Positions 28,269 through 37,247 of a DNA stretch of 64,000 nucleotides are shown here, in pieces (position 1 is the stretch's first letter; every line of letters starts with the position of its first letter). The stretch is from Planctomycetaceae bacterium (GTDB lineage Bacteria; Planctomycetota; Planctomycetia; Pirellulales; Pirellulaceae). The notes under the pieces are model-generated. The model was given only the letters and a program-made list of their open reading frames with translations, made no database searches and was not told where the DNA came from. Both the position numbers and the translations under genes were made by a program. Location: NCBI GenBank assembly GCA_002723275.1, contig PBNZ01000037.1:19517-83516 (forward strand), in the 5' to 3' direction.

Positions 28269-28964
28269 ATGTTGGAACAAGCTTTTGAAGCCTTGAAAGT
28301 ATACGACTGGGGTACTGACCCTAAAGTATTGCAGCCCATCAATGCAGCGATCATCGAATCGCAAGGGAATGAGGATGCTCGCCAGGAATTAGAATCTCGG
28401 CTGACTGCAATCCTTGCATCCGATACGCCTCGCGATGCGAAGGACTTTGTTTGCCGTAAACTGATGCAGATTGGTACCGAAACGTCGGTTCCCGCTCTGG
28501 CAAAACTCTTGCCCAGTCAAGATGATTCGCATATGGCGCGTTATGCGTTGGAGCGTATGCCGTGCGATGCGGCTGGTGATGCTCTCCGTGCAGCACTCGG
28601 AAACGTAGAGCCTGCATTGCAGGTTGGTGTCATCAGCTCTTTGGGAGCTCGCGGTGACGAAAAGAGTGTTGCTCAGATCGGCGAACTTGTCAGCAGCGAC
28701 GATGCAGCTGTTGCCACTGCGGCGGCACGAGCTCTGGGTGCGATTGGTACTGCCGATGCAGCCAAGGCATTAGCCGAAAACCAGGCGTCCAACGATCAGG
28801 CCAAGATGGCTGCTACTGATGCGTCGTTCGCTTGTGCTGAATCGCTGTTGGCACACGGAAAGAAAGCCGAAGCCGTCGCCATTTACAAGGCGTACATCGG
28901 ATCGGACCAGCCCAAACACATTCGCACTGCGGCAACTCGCGGTATGTTGGCTGGCGCTAAGTAG
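28269..28964 (+). CDS. HEAT-repeat protein, 231 aa
   Basis: The ATG follows AAAGGA by about 10 bases, 54 bp after the Gfo/Idh gene, so the two are probably co-transcribed. There is no signal peptide. The sequence is alpha-helical, with several HEAT/PBS-lyase-type repeats (VPALAKLLPSQDDSHMARYALERM, VGVISSLGARGDEKSVAQIGEL, TAAARALGAIGTADAAKALAE; each shown in part or whole). Such scaffolds mediate protein contacts. A transcription terminator lies 38 bp downstream, before the second HEAT gene. Confidence 0.82.
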   Translation: MLEQAFEALKVYDWGTDPKVLQPINAAIIESQGNEDARQELESRLTAILASDTPRDAKDFVCRKLMQIGTETSVPALAKLLPSQDDSHMARYALERMPCDAAGDALRAALGNVEPALQVGVISSLGARGDEKSVAQIGELVSSDDAAVATAAARALGAIGTADAAKALAENQASNDQAKMAATDASFACAESLLAHGKKAEAVAIYKAYIGSDQPKHIRTAATRGMLAGAK

Positions 28965-29002
28965 TGGAGCTACGTCTTGTGAAAGACGTTCTCAGGGAAT
29001 AC

Positions 29003-29046
29003 AGCATGGTGGTGGACAAGTTTGTCCGTCACCATGCTCGTTTTTT
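29003..29046 (+). terminator. Rho-independent terminator abutting the next ribosome binding site
   Basis: The stem AGCATGGTG / CACCATGCT is topped by GGACA / TGTCC and followed by CG and six T bases (29041-29046). The next bases, AGGAG, are the Shine-Dalgarno of the 29057 gene. It can therefore end the Gfo/Idh-HEAT transcript and control read-through into the second HEAT gene. Confidence 0.82.
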
Positions 29047-29056
29047 AGGAGCTGTG

Positions 29057-30439
29057 ATGGTGACGAAGATGTGGTGGACATGGATCTTGCTCGTATTGCT
29101 GGCCCTCCAAGTGCCGACGCGAGCCTTGGCACAGGACGAAGTGAGCAGTGAATTGCTGCAGTTGATCGTCAACTTAATGAACGATCCCGATAAAGACATG
29201 CGGGCGATAGGCTTCGAACAAGTTCGTTCGGAGGCGAAGGGACAGACCGCGACGAAACAGTTCGCAGCTCAGCTAAAAGAGTTGTCGCCGGAGGCGGCCG
29301 TTGGCTTGCTTAGTGCGCTGGCGGACCGTGGAGATCAGGCTGCACGCGAGGAAATTATCGCCCTGCTGGACGCCAGCGATAATGCTTCTATTCGTGTGGC
29401 AGGGATCAGGTCATTGGGAGCTCTTGGCGGAGCCGACGACGCTGCTCGGATCGTCGAAATTATCACCAGCGGGCCGGAAGCCGAGCAGCAGGCTGCGAAG
29501 GTCAGCCTCGTCAATCTTCAAGGGTCCGGCGTTGCACAAGCCATTGTGCAGCAAATGAAGAAGGCTCCAGCGGAGACTCAAGTTGAATTGATGAAGGTGC
29601 TCACCACTCGCCGAGCACTCGATACGATTCCGGCTTTGCTGGCCACTGCAAAGGGAAAAGATCCGAAAACTCGTGCCGCTGCGATGGCCGCGCTGGGACA
29701 ACTTGCTAGTGAAGAGCATGTTGCGGATATGGTCCAGGGAGTCTTGAAGGCAAGCAAAGGTGCTGAGCGTGCCGCTGCCGAAAAGAACGTGATGTTTGTT
29801 TGCCAGCGTATTGGTGATCTCGATCAGCGCGCCGTGGCCTTGCTCGCCGCCATGGATGATTTGAATGAAGCGGACCGTGCGATACTGCTGACGACGTTAG
29901 GACGTGTTGGCGGCCCTCAGGCTCTTGAGGTTGTTGAAGCAGCTCTCAACGATCGCAAACAGCACTCGGCTGGGTTGCGTGCGCTTTGCAATTGGCCGGA
30001 TGCATCGGTTGCTCCTCAACTGATCGAAGTTGTAAAGACCGACAAGCATCGAGGTCATGCGACGACGGCTCTACGAGCGCTGATTCGAATTGCCCCACTA
30101 CCCGACGGGCGGTCCGATCAACAGAAACTCGATCTGCTCAAGCAGGCGATGGAGCTTTGTCAACGTGACGATGAACGGATTCTGGTGCTGAAACGTGCCA
30201 GTGCAATTCGACTGCCTGAGACTTTGCGATTCGTATTGCCCTACCTCGATCAGCCGAAATTCAAGGAGCAGGCATGTGAGTCGATCGTGGATCTCGCACA
30301 TCATCGAAATCTGCGCGAGCCCAATGAGGATGAATTCCATGCAGCGCTCGATCAAGTGATTGCCGTGAGTAGGGATGCGGTCGTTGTCGATCGAGCCAAT
30401 CGGTACAAACGCGATGAAACCTGGGTGCGTCCGAAATAG
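29057..30439 (+). CDS. Exported HEAT-repeat protein, 460 aa
   Basis: ATG 29057 is chosen because AGGAG lies 5 bases upstream and the product has a signal peptide (MVTKMWWTWILLVLLALQVPTRALAQ). The frame is open from 28964 but that part runs through the terminator hairpin. The mature protein is a series of HEAT repeats (IALLDASDNASIRVAGIRSL, LLATAKGKDPKTRAAAMAAL, LEVVEAALNDRKQHSAGLRAL in part). The C-terminal block (QKLDLLKQAMELCQRDDER) is non-repetitive. Together with the shorter HEAT protein it could form the scaffold for the oxidoreductase upstream; that is inference. Confidence 0.82.
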   Translation: MVTKMWWTWILLVLLALQVPTRALAQDEVSSELLQLIVNLMNDPDKDMRAIGFEQVRSEAKGQTATKQFAAQLKELSPEAAVGLLSALADRGDQAAREEIIALLDASDNASIRVAGIRSLGALGGADDAARIVEIITSGPEAEQQAAKVSLVNLQGSGVAQAIVQQMKKAPAETQVELMKVLTTRRALDTIPALLATAKGKDPKTRAAAMAALGQLASEEHVADMVQGVLKASKGAERAAAEKNVMFVCQRIGDLDQRAVALLAAMDDLNEADRAILLTTLGRVGGPQALEVVEAALNDRKQHSAGLRALCNWPDASVAPQLIEVVKTDKHRGHATTALRALIRIAPLPDGRSDQQKLDLLKQAMELCQRDDERILVLKRASAIRLPETLRFVLPYLDQPKFKEQACESIVDLAHHRNLREPNEDEFHAALDQVIAVSRDAVVVDRANRYKRDETWVRPK

Positions 30440-30470
30440 ATCTTCGAACTGATTGGCGGGAGATGAATCG

Positions 30471-31652
30471 ATGAGACTGTGGATCTTTGGCTTCGTTGTT
30501 GCTCTGGTCATGCTCCAGGTAACGGATGCTCAAGAAGAACCGATTCTGTGTCGAGGCCATTACCACAGTGAGGCTGAGGCGATTCAGCAGTTAGCTCGAA
30601 TGGCGTCGACCTATCAGGATCTCCCAGGGTGGAAGGATCGAGCTGACCGAGTACGAAGGCAAATCTTGCAAGGTGCCAAACTCGATCCACTCCCTGAAAA
30701 AACGCCATTGCGACCCATCGTTCGCAACCGTCGAGTCTACGATGGCTACTCCGTGGAGTCGGTTGCATTCGAATCGATGCCCGGTTTTTTTGTGTACGGT
30801 AATCTCTATCGACCGACCGCAGGGGAAGGACCGTTCGCCGGCGTTTTGTGTCCGCACGGCCATGCGAGAGGACCGGCGGGTGGACGTTATCGATCCGATC
30901 AACAACATCGTTGCGCTACCTTGGCCCGTATGGGAGCCATCGTCTTCTCCTATGACATGATCGGTTTCGGTGACTCCTTGCATCTGGGATGGGATCATGG
31001 GCATCCACAGGCACTGACTTTGCAAACATGGAGCAGTATTCGGGCACTTGATTTCTTGCAGACGTTGCCTGATGTCGATGACGAACGAATCGGAGTTACC
31101 GGATGTTCCGGCGGCGGGACGCAGACTTTCCTGTTAGCTGCCTTGGATGATCGTGTCACCGTTTCAGCTCCTGTTGTCATGGTGTCGGCGCATTTCTTCG
31201 GCGGTTGTGCTTGTGAAAGCGGCATGCCGATCCACAAGACGGCTGATCTAGAAACCAATAATGCTGAAATCACCGCGCTCACAGCTCCGCGGCCGCTGTT
31301 GCTTGTTTCTGTCGGTGGTGATTGGACGAAGAATACCCCGCAGGTTGAATTACCCTACATTCGCAACGTATATCGGCTCCATGGCGCCGTCGATGCTGTT
31401 GAGAACGCGCATTTTCCCAATCAACAACACGGCTACCAATTCATGAAGCGACAGGCGATGTATCCGTTTCTCGCAAAGCACCTTAAATTGAATACGAAGG
31501 GGGTGTTGAATCCCGACACCGAGCTTTTTGACGAGACACGCACCCATTTGGAAACTCCCGAACAAATGCGTGTCTTCGATGACACGCATCCGCTTCCGGA
31601 GCATGCGGTCAAGCCTGGTACGCTTATCAACTTTTCAACGGCTGACAACTAA
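30471..31652 (+). CDS. Exported alpha/beta-hydrolase, acetyl-xylan-esterase-like, 393 aa
   Basis: ATG 30471 follows GGGAGAT and gives a signal peptide (MRLWIFGFVVALVMLQVTDAQ). The fold is an alpha/beta hydrolase: oxyanion region (CPHGHARGPAGG), nucleophile elbow GCSGGG with Ser in GxSxG, and a late acid/His segment (NAHFPNQQHGY). It is closest to acetyl-xylan esterase / dienelactone-hydrolase-like proteins of planctomycetes. Polysaccharide deacetylation is inferred. It follows the HEAT gene by 31 bp, so is likely the last gene of that unit. Its stop overlaps the stop of the convergent DUF1080 gene by 4 bp. Confidence 0.82.
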   Translation: MRLWIFGFVVALVMLQVTDAQEEPILCRGHYHSEAEAIQQLARMASTYQDLPGWKDRADRVRRQILQGAKLDPLPEKTPLRPIVRNRRVYDGYSVESVAFESMPGFFVYGNLYRPTAGEGPFAGVLCPHGHARGPAGGRYRSDQQHRCATLARMGAIVFSYDMIGFGDSLHLGWDHGHPQALTLQTWSSIRALDFLQTLPDVDDERIGVTGCSGGGTQTFLLAALDDRVTVSAPVVMVSAHFFGGCACESGMPIHKTADLETNNAEITALTAPRPLLLVSVGGDWTKNTPQVELPYIRNVYRLHGAVDAVENAHFPNQQHGYQFMKRQAMYPFLAKHLKLNTKGVLNPDTELFDETRTHLETPEQMRVFDDTHPLPEHAVKPGTLINFSTADN

Positions 31653-32422
31653 TTCGATTCTTCGAAGTCTGTGTCAGCGTCATCCAGATTCAAATCCTTG
31701 ATCCACGCATTGCGAAAACGCACGTCGTGACCTTCGCATTGAAGTTTCAGGCCGCCCGGAGTGTCCGTGATTGGTCCGTTCCCATTGAGACCTGAATTGG
31801 GACCGCCCCAGACCTTGTCGATTTCATGGTCCGTGTGCACCTTCTTGCCATTGAAATAAACAGTCGCCTTGGCACGCTCGACTCGCTTGCCATCCTTGAA
31901 TCGAGCAGCTCGAAAGACAACGTCGTAGGCGTTCCATTTGCCCGTGCCGTTGTATGCATGGTACGGAGATTCCGATTCGTTAATGATTGCGCCCATTCCA
32001 TGTTTGGTCTTGTCGCCGTCGAGAATCTGGATCTCATAACGGTTTTGAAGATACACACCGCTGTTTCCCCGCGGTTTGGAAACCAGGAATTCGATGTGCA
32101 GTCGGAAGTCGCGATATTTCTTCTTGGTCACGATATCCGCTGTCCCATATTTGCCACCCGCAGCTGCGGGGTCAAAGGACATGACGACCGTTCCCGAATC
32201 GACGGGGTCGTCCAAGATTTTCCACTTGATGGGCAAAGACGAACTGAAACGTGGGCCTTCCCAGTAGGTCCACTTGTCATCGAGTGTCTCTCGTGATCCG
32301 TCGAGGATCACATCGGATCCCGGAAGAGGGGCGGCGCCAACTCCCACGGCCGCATGGACGGTTAAAGAAGTTAGACACAGGATTCCAGTCAATATCAGAA
32401 CATGGGGAACACGGAAGAGCAT
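31649..32422 (-). CDS. DUF1080 (3-keto-disaccharide hydrolase-type) protein, 257 aa
   Basis: A signal peptide (MLFRVPHVLILTGILCLTSLTVHAA) is followed by a DUF1080 concanavalin-like domain. The typical elements are present: FRLHIEFLVSKPRGNSGVYL, RYEIQILDGDKTK, PYHAYNGTGKWNAYDVVFRA, ATVYFNGKKVH and GGLKLQCEGHDVRFRNAWI. Some members hydrolyse 3-keto-glycosides made by Gfo/Idh-type dehydrogenases, so the nearby oxidoreductase (27003) may supply its substrate; this link is inferred from family knowledge. The gene converges on the esterase with a 4-bp overlap. Confidence 0.9.
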   Translation of the reverse strand: MLFRVPHVLILTGILCLTSLTVHAAVGVGAAPLPGSDVILDGSRETLDDKWTYWEGPRFSSSLPIKWKILDDPVDSGTVVMSFDPAAAGGKYGTADIVTKKKYRDFRLHIEFLVSKPRGNSGVYLQNRYEIQILDGDKTKHGMGAIINESESPYHAYNGTGKWNAYDVVFRAARFKDGKRVERAKATVYFNGKKVHTDHEIDKVWGGPNSGLNGNGPITDTPGGLKLQCEGHDVRFRNAWIKDLNLDDADTDFEESN

Positions 32423-32533
32423 GTCACAAAACCTTTAGATTGAGGAGCAAGTTGGGGGAGATCGCAGCAGATTGACTGACAATAGGTGGTCCATCATATC
32501 GCTCATCAAAAAACAAATCGAATGCGTAATCAC

Positions 32534-32567
32534 AAAAAAAGCTCCCGCCCACCGGACGGAAGCTTTT
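32534..32567 (-). terminator. Rho-independent terminator of the cold-shock gene
   Basis: On the minus strand AAAAGCTTCCGTCC pairs with GGGCGGGAGCTTTT (including G-U pairs) and ends in a T run, about 40 bp after the cold-shock stop codon. Confidence 0.8.
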
Positions 32568-32607
32568 CGATTATGTTGGATGGCTGACAAAATGTCAGGC
32601 AAGGAGA

Positions 32608-32805
32608 TCAGATGATCTTAACCGAAACGGCACAGGGACCCTTGCGGCCTTCGCCGATCTCGTACTCAACCGTCTGGCCTTCTTGGAGCTCTTCAATACG
32701 AGTTCCTTGGACTTCCGAATGATGGAAGAACAGATCGTTTCCGTCACCTTCGATAAATCCAAAACCTTTGTCTTGGATCAGCTTCTTGATTTTACCTTCT
32801 GGCAT
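32608..32805 (-). CDS. Cold-shock domain protein (CspA family), 65 aa
   Basis: This is a complete single cold-shock domain, with RNP1-like KGFGFI and RNP2-like DLFFHHSEV. It binds single-stranded RNA/DNA and acts as an RNA chaperone. The start at 32805 has GGAGG 5 bases upstream; a longer frame from 32817 would begin before this site. At 65 residues it matches the usual CspA length. The 400-bp gap upstream could hold a long regulatory leader, as is common for csp genes, but I see no defined cold-box. Confidence 0.93.
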   Translation of the reverse strand: MPEGKIKKLIQDKGFGFIEGDGNDLFFHHSEVQGTRIEELQEGQTVEYEIGEGRKGPCAVSVKII

Positions 32806-33213
32806 GATTGCCTCCACGAAAACTAAGTGCCTAGGACTGCGTCATTTCATCTGCGGTGAGATGCAACAACCAACCCGAAATAATTTGGAGCAGTTACAGC
32901 CACAATACGCCCTTGCACTTTTGTGGAGAGTACGGCAACGCAGAATGCGGCGTGACGGGAAGAAGTTTCGTAATGCAATAACACCTGAATCATTTCTCTC
33001 ATCGCTGCTCGTCACGATAAACCCGTCGTGACAAGCAAAAGTATAGGATAAGCGGGACCAGAGATCAATGGAGTCAACACCAATTCTGAAAGGAGCGCTT
33101 TTTTAGATACGACAGTCGTATTTTAGCGGCGTTTTTTTGTTCCTCTGATTCTGATAACCCCTGATATTCGTTACACTTTCCCCTAGGGAAATTCTGCCAG
33201 CTGGACCGTTTTC
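32806..33213. other. Intergenic region with a terminator-like hairpin
   Basis: This divergent 408-bp gap holds the leader of the cold-shock gene on the minus strand. A plus-strand hairpin lies at 33095-33137: CGCT...AGCG outer pairing, ATACG/CGTAT inner stem, then a run of seven T. No plus-strand gene precedes it, so it could end an unannotated small RNA or be chance. Otherwise no gene is seen. Confidence 0.4.
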
Positions 33214-33861
33214 GTGGTTCGCAAAGTGCCATTGCAAGAGCTTGAACTGTCGATTGACGATTGGACTGTACCTTCACAGTTGCAGCCGCTTATATCGGAG
33301 GCTTCGCGCCGCGTTGCTGATTTTTCGCAGAAGCGGCCTGATCCGCGGAGTGGTTTTGTGCCATGTGGCTTCGAAACAGTTGCCCGCGCCCTTCAACTTA
33401 TCCAGGTTCAGCAGCTTGCCACAGGGCGGAGCTTTTGCGAGTGGGGTAGCGGATTTGGTGTGGTCGCTTCGGTCGCTGCGTTGATGGGATTCGATGCGAT
33501 GGGCATCGAGATCGACGAGCAATTAGTCGAACAGGCTCGGCGGTTGGCGGATGACTTTTCTGTGCCGGTGGACTTTTTTCAGGGGAGCTTCGTTCCCCCC
33601 GGTGGCGAATATGTTGCCGAACGCGCCAACGGTGATTTCTTTTGGCTGGAGTCCGATTCCGATGATACCTACGAGGAGCTGGGGTTGGGGCCCGATGATT
33701 TTGATCTGATTTTTGCCTATCCCTGGCCGGAAGAAGAGACGGTCATCGATGTCTTGTTTGAAAAATTTGCAGCCCATGGCGCCCTCTTGCTGACCTACAG
33801 CCAATTCGATTCCGTACGGCTTCGCCGAAAAATCTCCTCGCGTTCAATGGTTGATGGCTGA
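33214..33861 (+). CDS. SAM-dependent methyltransferase-like protein, 215 aa
   Basis: The frame opens at GTG 33214 with no strong Shine-Dalgarno, so the start is uncertain. A class I methyltransferase core is visible: motif I FCEWGSGFGVVASVAALMG, then a beta-2 acidic end GIEIDEQLVEQARRLA, and DFDLIFAYPWPEEE in the motif IV position. The order and spacing fit a Rossmann-like SAM fold. Substrate unknown. No signal peptide, so probably cytoplasmic. It could be a protein-lysine-type methyltransferase relative, but nothing decides that. Confidence 0.7.
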   Translation: MVRKVPLQELELSIDDWTVPSQLQPLISEASRRVADFSQKRPDPRSGFVPCGFETVARALQLIQVQQLATGRSFCEWGSGFGVVASVAALMGFDAMGIEIDEQLVEQARRLADDFSVPVDFFQGSFVPPGGEYVAERANGDFFWLESDSDDTYEELGLGPDDFDLIFAYPWPEEETVIDVLFEKFAAHGALLLTYSQFDSVRLRRKISSRSMVDG

Positions 33862-34163
33862 GTCGATGCGTTAGACGGCTTGAGGCAGTCCTTGGTAACT
33901 CGCAGCAATGATCTCCGCATGGGAGCAGTTCAATAGGGTAGAGCATCGAAAGAGTGGGCCATCGAAGGTGCAGTTGTCGATTAAGTGGCTTGCTGTGAAA
34001 ACCTTTTTGGCGAGCCTATTCACGGCGGTTGGATGGTTCACGGTACGGACGCGTTGTGTTGGATGTGGATTTTGCTGCTTGTCGACGAATTATTTCCTAA
34101 AATGAAAGTCATTAGCCGAGTCGGTTGCTTGGTTGCAATTTCTATTGTTGGAGAGGTGAGCGG
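33862..34163 (+). other. Intergenic region, nothing seen
   Basis: About 300 bp between the methyltransferase and the glycosidase-like gene. Short frames here have no protein-like features, and no terminator or promoter is clear. Confidence 0.5.
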
Positions 34164-36386
34164 ATGATGAGTAGCCGTGGTGGTTTGTTCAGTCTTTGTT
34201 TTCTTCTTTTGATTTCATCAGCACTCGACGCGGGAGAATTGGGTTCGCTGCCGATTGTTCAGCGACGTTTGACCGATCGTCCTCCGAGCGACTATCTGAT
34301 TGACTCGGCCTTCGCCAAGGCGGCTGCCTACCGAGATGCGGACGGGAAAGAGCTGATTTTGGATAACGGCTTAATTCGCCGTGCCTGGAGACTCGAGCCC
34401 AATGCAGCTTGTGTTGCCTTCGACAACCTGATGACGGGCCAATCGATTTTGCGATCGGTGCGACCTGAAGCTCGACTGACGATTGATGGTATCGACTTTA
34501 ATGTTGGCGGTCTTGTCGGCCAACCTAATCACGCCTACCTATTGCCGGAATGGCTAGATCGGATGAAGGCGGATTCACTCGCAATGCAATTCGTCGGTTT
34601 CGAAGTGGGTAAGCCTCGAGAACGAATTAAGTGGGGGCGTGTGCGTCCGCATGCAAAGGACGCCGTTTGGCCGCCGGAGGGCGTTGCGCTGCGGCTCGAC
34701 TTTCAGCCACCGCTGGACTCGGGTGTCGCCGATCTCCGAGTTTCGGTTCACTATGAGCTCTACGACGGTGTGCCCGTCATCTGTAAGTGGATTGAAGTGC
34801 ACAATCAATCCGATGAACCTCTGACGGTTGACCGCTTCGTTGCCGAAGAGCTTGCCGTCGTCGAGTATGCGAATTGGGTAGAGACTCGACCGGGAGTTGA
34901 TATTCCCAGGCCTGATGTTCTGCATGTGGAAACAGATTTCGCGTTCGGTGGGTTCACCGTTGAGAATGCCAACCGTCATGTGATTCATTGGCGTACGGAT
35001 CCGTTGTATTCGACCCAAGTGAATTACACACGCGAGACGCCGTGTCGCTTGGTTGTAGAACCAACCTACGGACCTGCTCAGGACGTTGCGCCTGGAGAGA
35101 GCTTTCAAAGTTTTTCGACATTTGAGCTGGTCTTTGACAGTTCCGAACGGGAGCGACGAGGCTTGGCTCAACGCAAAATGTACCGAACCGTTGCTCCTTG
35201 GGTTACTGAAAATCCTCTCACGCATCACCTGATCAATTCTAATCCCGAAGTGGTACGACGGGCTATCGATCAAGCCGACGAGGTTGGTTTTGAAGCGGTG
35301 ATCATGTCGTTTGGTAGCGGCTTCAATATGGAAAGCACCGACGCCGACTACCTCCAGCAATGGAAGGATGTTGCTGAATACGCGGAATCCAAAGGCATTG
35401 AGCTGGGAAGCTATTCACTCTTTTCATCTCGACGAATTGGAAATGGAAATGATATTGTGAGTCCCGAGGGCCAGCGACCGACGCACAATAATTGCCCCGC
35501 AGCGACATCCGAATGGGGACGAAACTACTACGCCAAACTCAAGGCCTTCTACGATTTCACAGGGTTCGATCAGTTCGAAAATGATGGTCCGTATCCCGGT
35601 GATGTCGACGTTACTCCGCGTTTGCCCTGGCAGAAAGGTGAACAAGACTCTCGCTGGGCTCAATGGAAGATCGTGACTGATTTGTATAAACATCTTCGCA
35701 AAAGTGGCGTCTATATCAACGCGCCCGATTACTACTATCTGGCTGGATCCAATAAATGTGGGATGGGATATCGAGAGGTGAATTGGTCGCTGCCGAGAGC
35801 CCATCAAGTGATTCACACTCGGCAGAATATCTACGACGGTACCTGGACGAAGACACCCAGTATGGGTTGGATGTTTGTACCGTTGAGTCAATATCACGGT
35901 GGCGGAGCGGCGGCGACGACCGAACCGCTAAGCGAGCATATCGATCATTATGAAAGGTTGCTGCGATCCAATCTTGGAATGGGTGTTCAAGCACACTACC
36001 GTGGACCTCGGATTTATGACACCGAGACAACGAAAGAAAGAGTCAAATCGGTTGTCGAATGGTTTAAAGCCTATCGCGATATTTTGGAGTCGGATATCGT
36101 TCACGGTCGCCGAGCTGATGGGCGCGATCTGGATTGGGTCCTCCACGTGAACCCTCAGCTCGAGAGTGCCCAGGGAATGCTCTGCATCTACAATCCTTTG
36201 ACCTATGACGTCAAACGGAAGCTTAATGTCGATCTCTATTTCACTGGTATTAAGGGGAGTACACAGATCAGTAACGAAGGTCAGCCGTATCAGCAGGTTG
36301 ATCTCGTTGCTGATGGCTCTGTGGATCTCGACGTCGAGGTACCTGCTGGCGGGATGACTTGGCTGGTCTTTCGACGAGTTCCCTGA
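34164..36386 (+). CDS. Exported glycoside-hydrolase-like protein (alpha-galactosidase-type fold suspected), 740 aa
   Basis: ATG 34164 (or 34167) follows GGAGAGG and begins a signal peptide (MMSSRGGLFSLCFLLLISSALDA). The N-terminal ~330 residues are a beta-sandwich like the super-sandwich of clan GH-D glycosidases (LILDNGLIRRAWRL, VPVICKWIEVHNQSDEPLTV). The next part looks like a TIM barrel (GFEAVIMSFGSGFNME, DVAEYAESKGIELGSYSLFS), with acidic candidates in TGFDQFENDGPYPGD. The C-terminus is another beta domain. An alpha-galactosidase-like activity is the best guess; the catalytic pair is not proven. Secreted or periplasmic. Confidence 0.6.
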   Translation: MMSSRGGLFSLCFLLLISSALDAGELGSLPIVQRRLTDRPPSDYLIDSAFAKAAAYRDADGKELILDNGLIRRAWRLEPNAACVAFDNLMTGQSILRSVRPEARLTIDGIDFNVGGLVGQPNHAYLLPEWLDRMKADSLAMQFVGFEVGKPRERIKWGRVRPHAKDAVWPPEGVALRLDFQPPLDSGVADLRVSVHYELYDGVPVICKWIEVHNQSDEPLTVDRFVAEELAVVEYANWVETRPGVDIPRPDVLHVETDFAFGGFTVENANRHVIHWRTDPLYSTQVNYTRETPCRLVVEPTYGPAQDVAPGESFQSFSTFELVFDSSERERRGLAQRKMYRTVAPWVTENPLTHHLINSNPEVVRRAIDQADEVGFEAVIMSFGSGFNMESTDADYLQQWKDVAEYAESKGIELGSYSLFSSRRIGNGNDIVSPEGQRPTHNNCPAATSEWGRNYYAKLKAFYDFTGFDQFENDGPYPGDVDVTPRLPWQKGEQDSRWAQWKIVTDLYKHLRKSGVYINAPDYYYLAGSNKCGMGYREVNWSLPRAHQVIHTRQNIYDGTWTKTPSMGWMFVPLSQYHGGGAAATTEPLSEHIDHYERLLRSNLGMGVQAHYRGPRIYDTETTKERVKSVVEWFKAYRDILESDIVHGRRADGRDLDWVLHVNPQLESAQGMLCIYNPLTYDVKRKLNVDLYFTGIKGSTQISNEGQPYQQVDLVADGSVDLDVEVPAGGMTWLVFRRVP

Positions 36387-36450
36387 TGTTACCTAACGCA
36401 GGGGCGTTGGTATCTCGACGAGCGTTGTCGGCGATACGTACTGGCTGGTA

Positions 36451-36897
36451 TCACTTGGTCTGAATCACATACTCCAGAATCTTGACCACTTGCTCCGGGG
36501 AGCGGGCCGTCGCGCAGGCTGCGGCATTGATTTCCTTGAGGGCGTGGTCCAGCTCTTCATCGTGGAGCGTGATCAGGGGTTTACCGAGCGTTACTGCAAC
36601 ACCTGCATCGAATGCGGCATTCCATTGTCGATACTTGTTGCCGAATCGGACAACCACGACGTCGGCTCGTTCAATCAATGTTCGAGTGCGGATCGCATTG
36701 ACCCCAGCACCCCGCCGATCTTTCCAGAATGGATCGGATTCGTTGCCGAGAATTTTGACACCACAGTTGTCGCTGGCTTCGTGATCCGTGACAGGCGCAT
36801 AAATGTCAACAGGGAGTCCATTTTGTTGAATCCCCGTTGCTATTTCTCCTCGCCATGAAGAATGAATTTCACCGGAAAGATAGATTTTCCATTGCAT
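36451..36897 (-). CDS. YtoQ-family protein, 148 aa
   Basis: Starting at ATG 36897 the product opens with the family-typical WKIYLSGEIHSSWR; the frame is open to 36990 but that part is not conserved-looking. Further YtoQ features are DHEASDNCG, the pattern AIRTRTLIERADVVVVRFG, and YRQWNAAFDAG. The fold resembles nucleoside 2-deoxyribosyltransferase-like proteins; the biochemical role is not established. Cytoplasmic. It converges on the glycosidase-like gene; a hairpin without a T tract (36390-36412) lies between them. Confidence 0.85.
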   Translation of the reverse strand: MQWKIYLSGEIHSSWRGEIATGIQQNGLPVDIYAPVTDHEASDNCGVKILGNESDPFWKDRRGAGVNAIRTRTLIERADVVVVRFGNKYRQWNAAFDAGVAVTLGKPLITLHDEELDHALKEINAAACATARSPEQVVKILEYVIQTK

Positions 36898-37071
36898 GGT
36901 ATACGGCCAACGATTGATTCGGTGGAGGAGAGCATGAAACCTGTAGCATCCTGAATGTGGCAGGGCTGTCAAGTAGATCTGAAAGGTCAAATCTCACATA
37001 GGTTGCCGTTCGCGTTGGTGTTAAAATTGGTGGAAGTTACTTCAAAAAAATCGACCTTTGTGGATTCGACG

Positions 37072-37230
37072 ATGATCGCGACTCTTATATTCTTGCTCTT
37101 GTTTGTGACGTTATTCAGCTCTCGATTTCCCAGTCGTTTCGTCACGATATCGTTTTATTTCGTGAGCCTCGTAGCGATTCTCTTGCTGTTTTTTCACCAC
37201 GTCACCGATCCTCTCGATATAAGCCTTTGA
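37072..37230 (+). CDS. Small membrane protein, DUF5993-like, upstream of dsbB, 52 aa
   Basis: ATG 37072 gives a two-helix membrane protein (MIATLIFLLLFVTLF, then VTISFYFVSLVAILLLFF) ending in HHVTDPLDISL. The HHxTDPL ending and position directly before a DsbB gene match what I recall of the DUF5993 family. The frame is open back to 36955, but only the 52-residue version has family length. Its stop lies 17 bases before the dsbB start, so co-translation is likely. It may assist DsbB; that is inference. Confidence 0.65.
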   Translation: MIATLIFLLLFVTLFSSRFPSRFVTISFYFVSLVAILLLFFHHVTDPLDISL

Positions 37231-37247
37231 GAGGCAAGGGGTCAGCC

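Noticed and set aside
33859-33933. TGA at the end of the methyltransferase gene as another selenocysteine codon
   Set aside because: Only 24 codons follow before TAG, they show no domain, and I see no GGTC-loop hairpin after the TGA.
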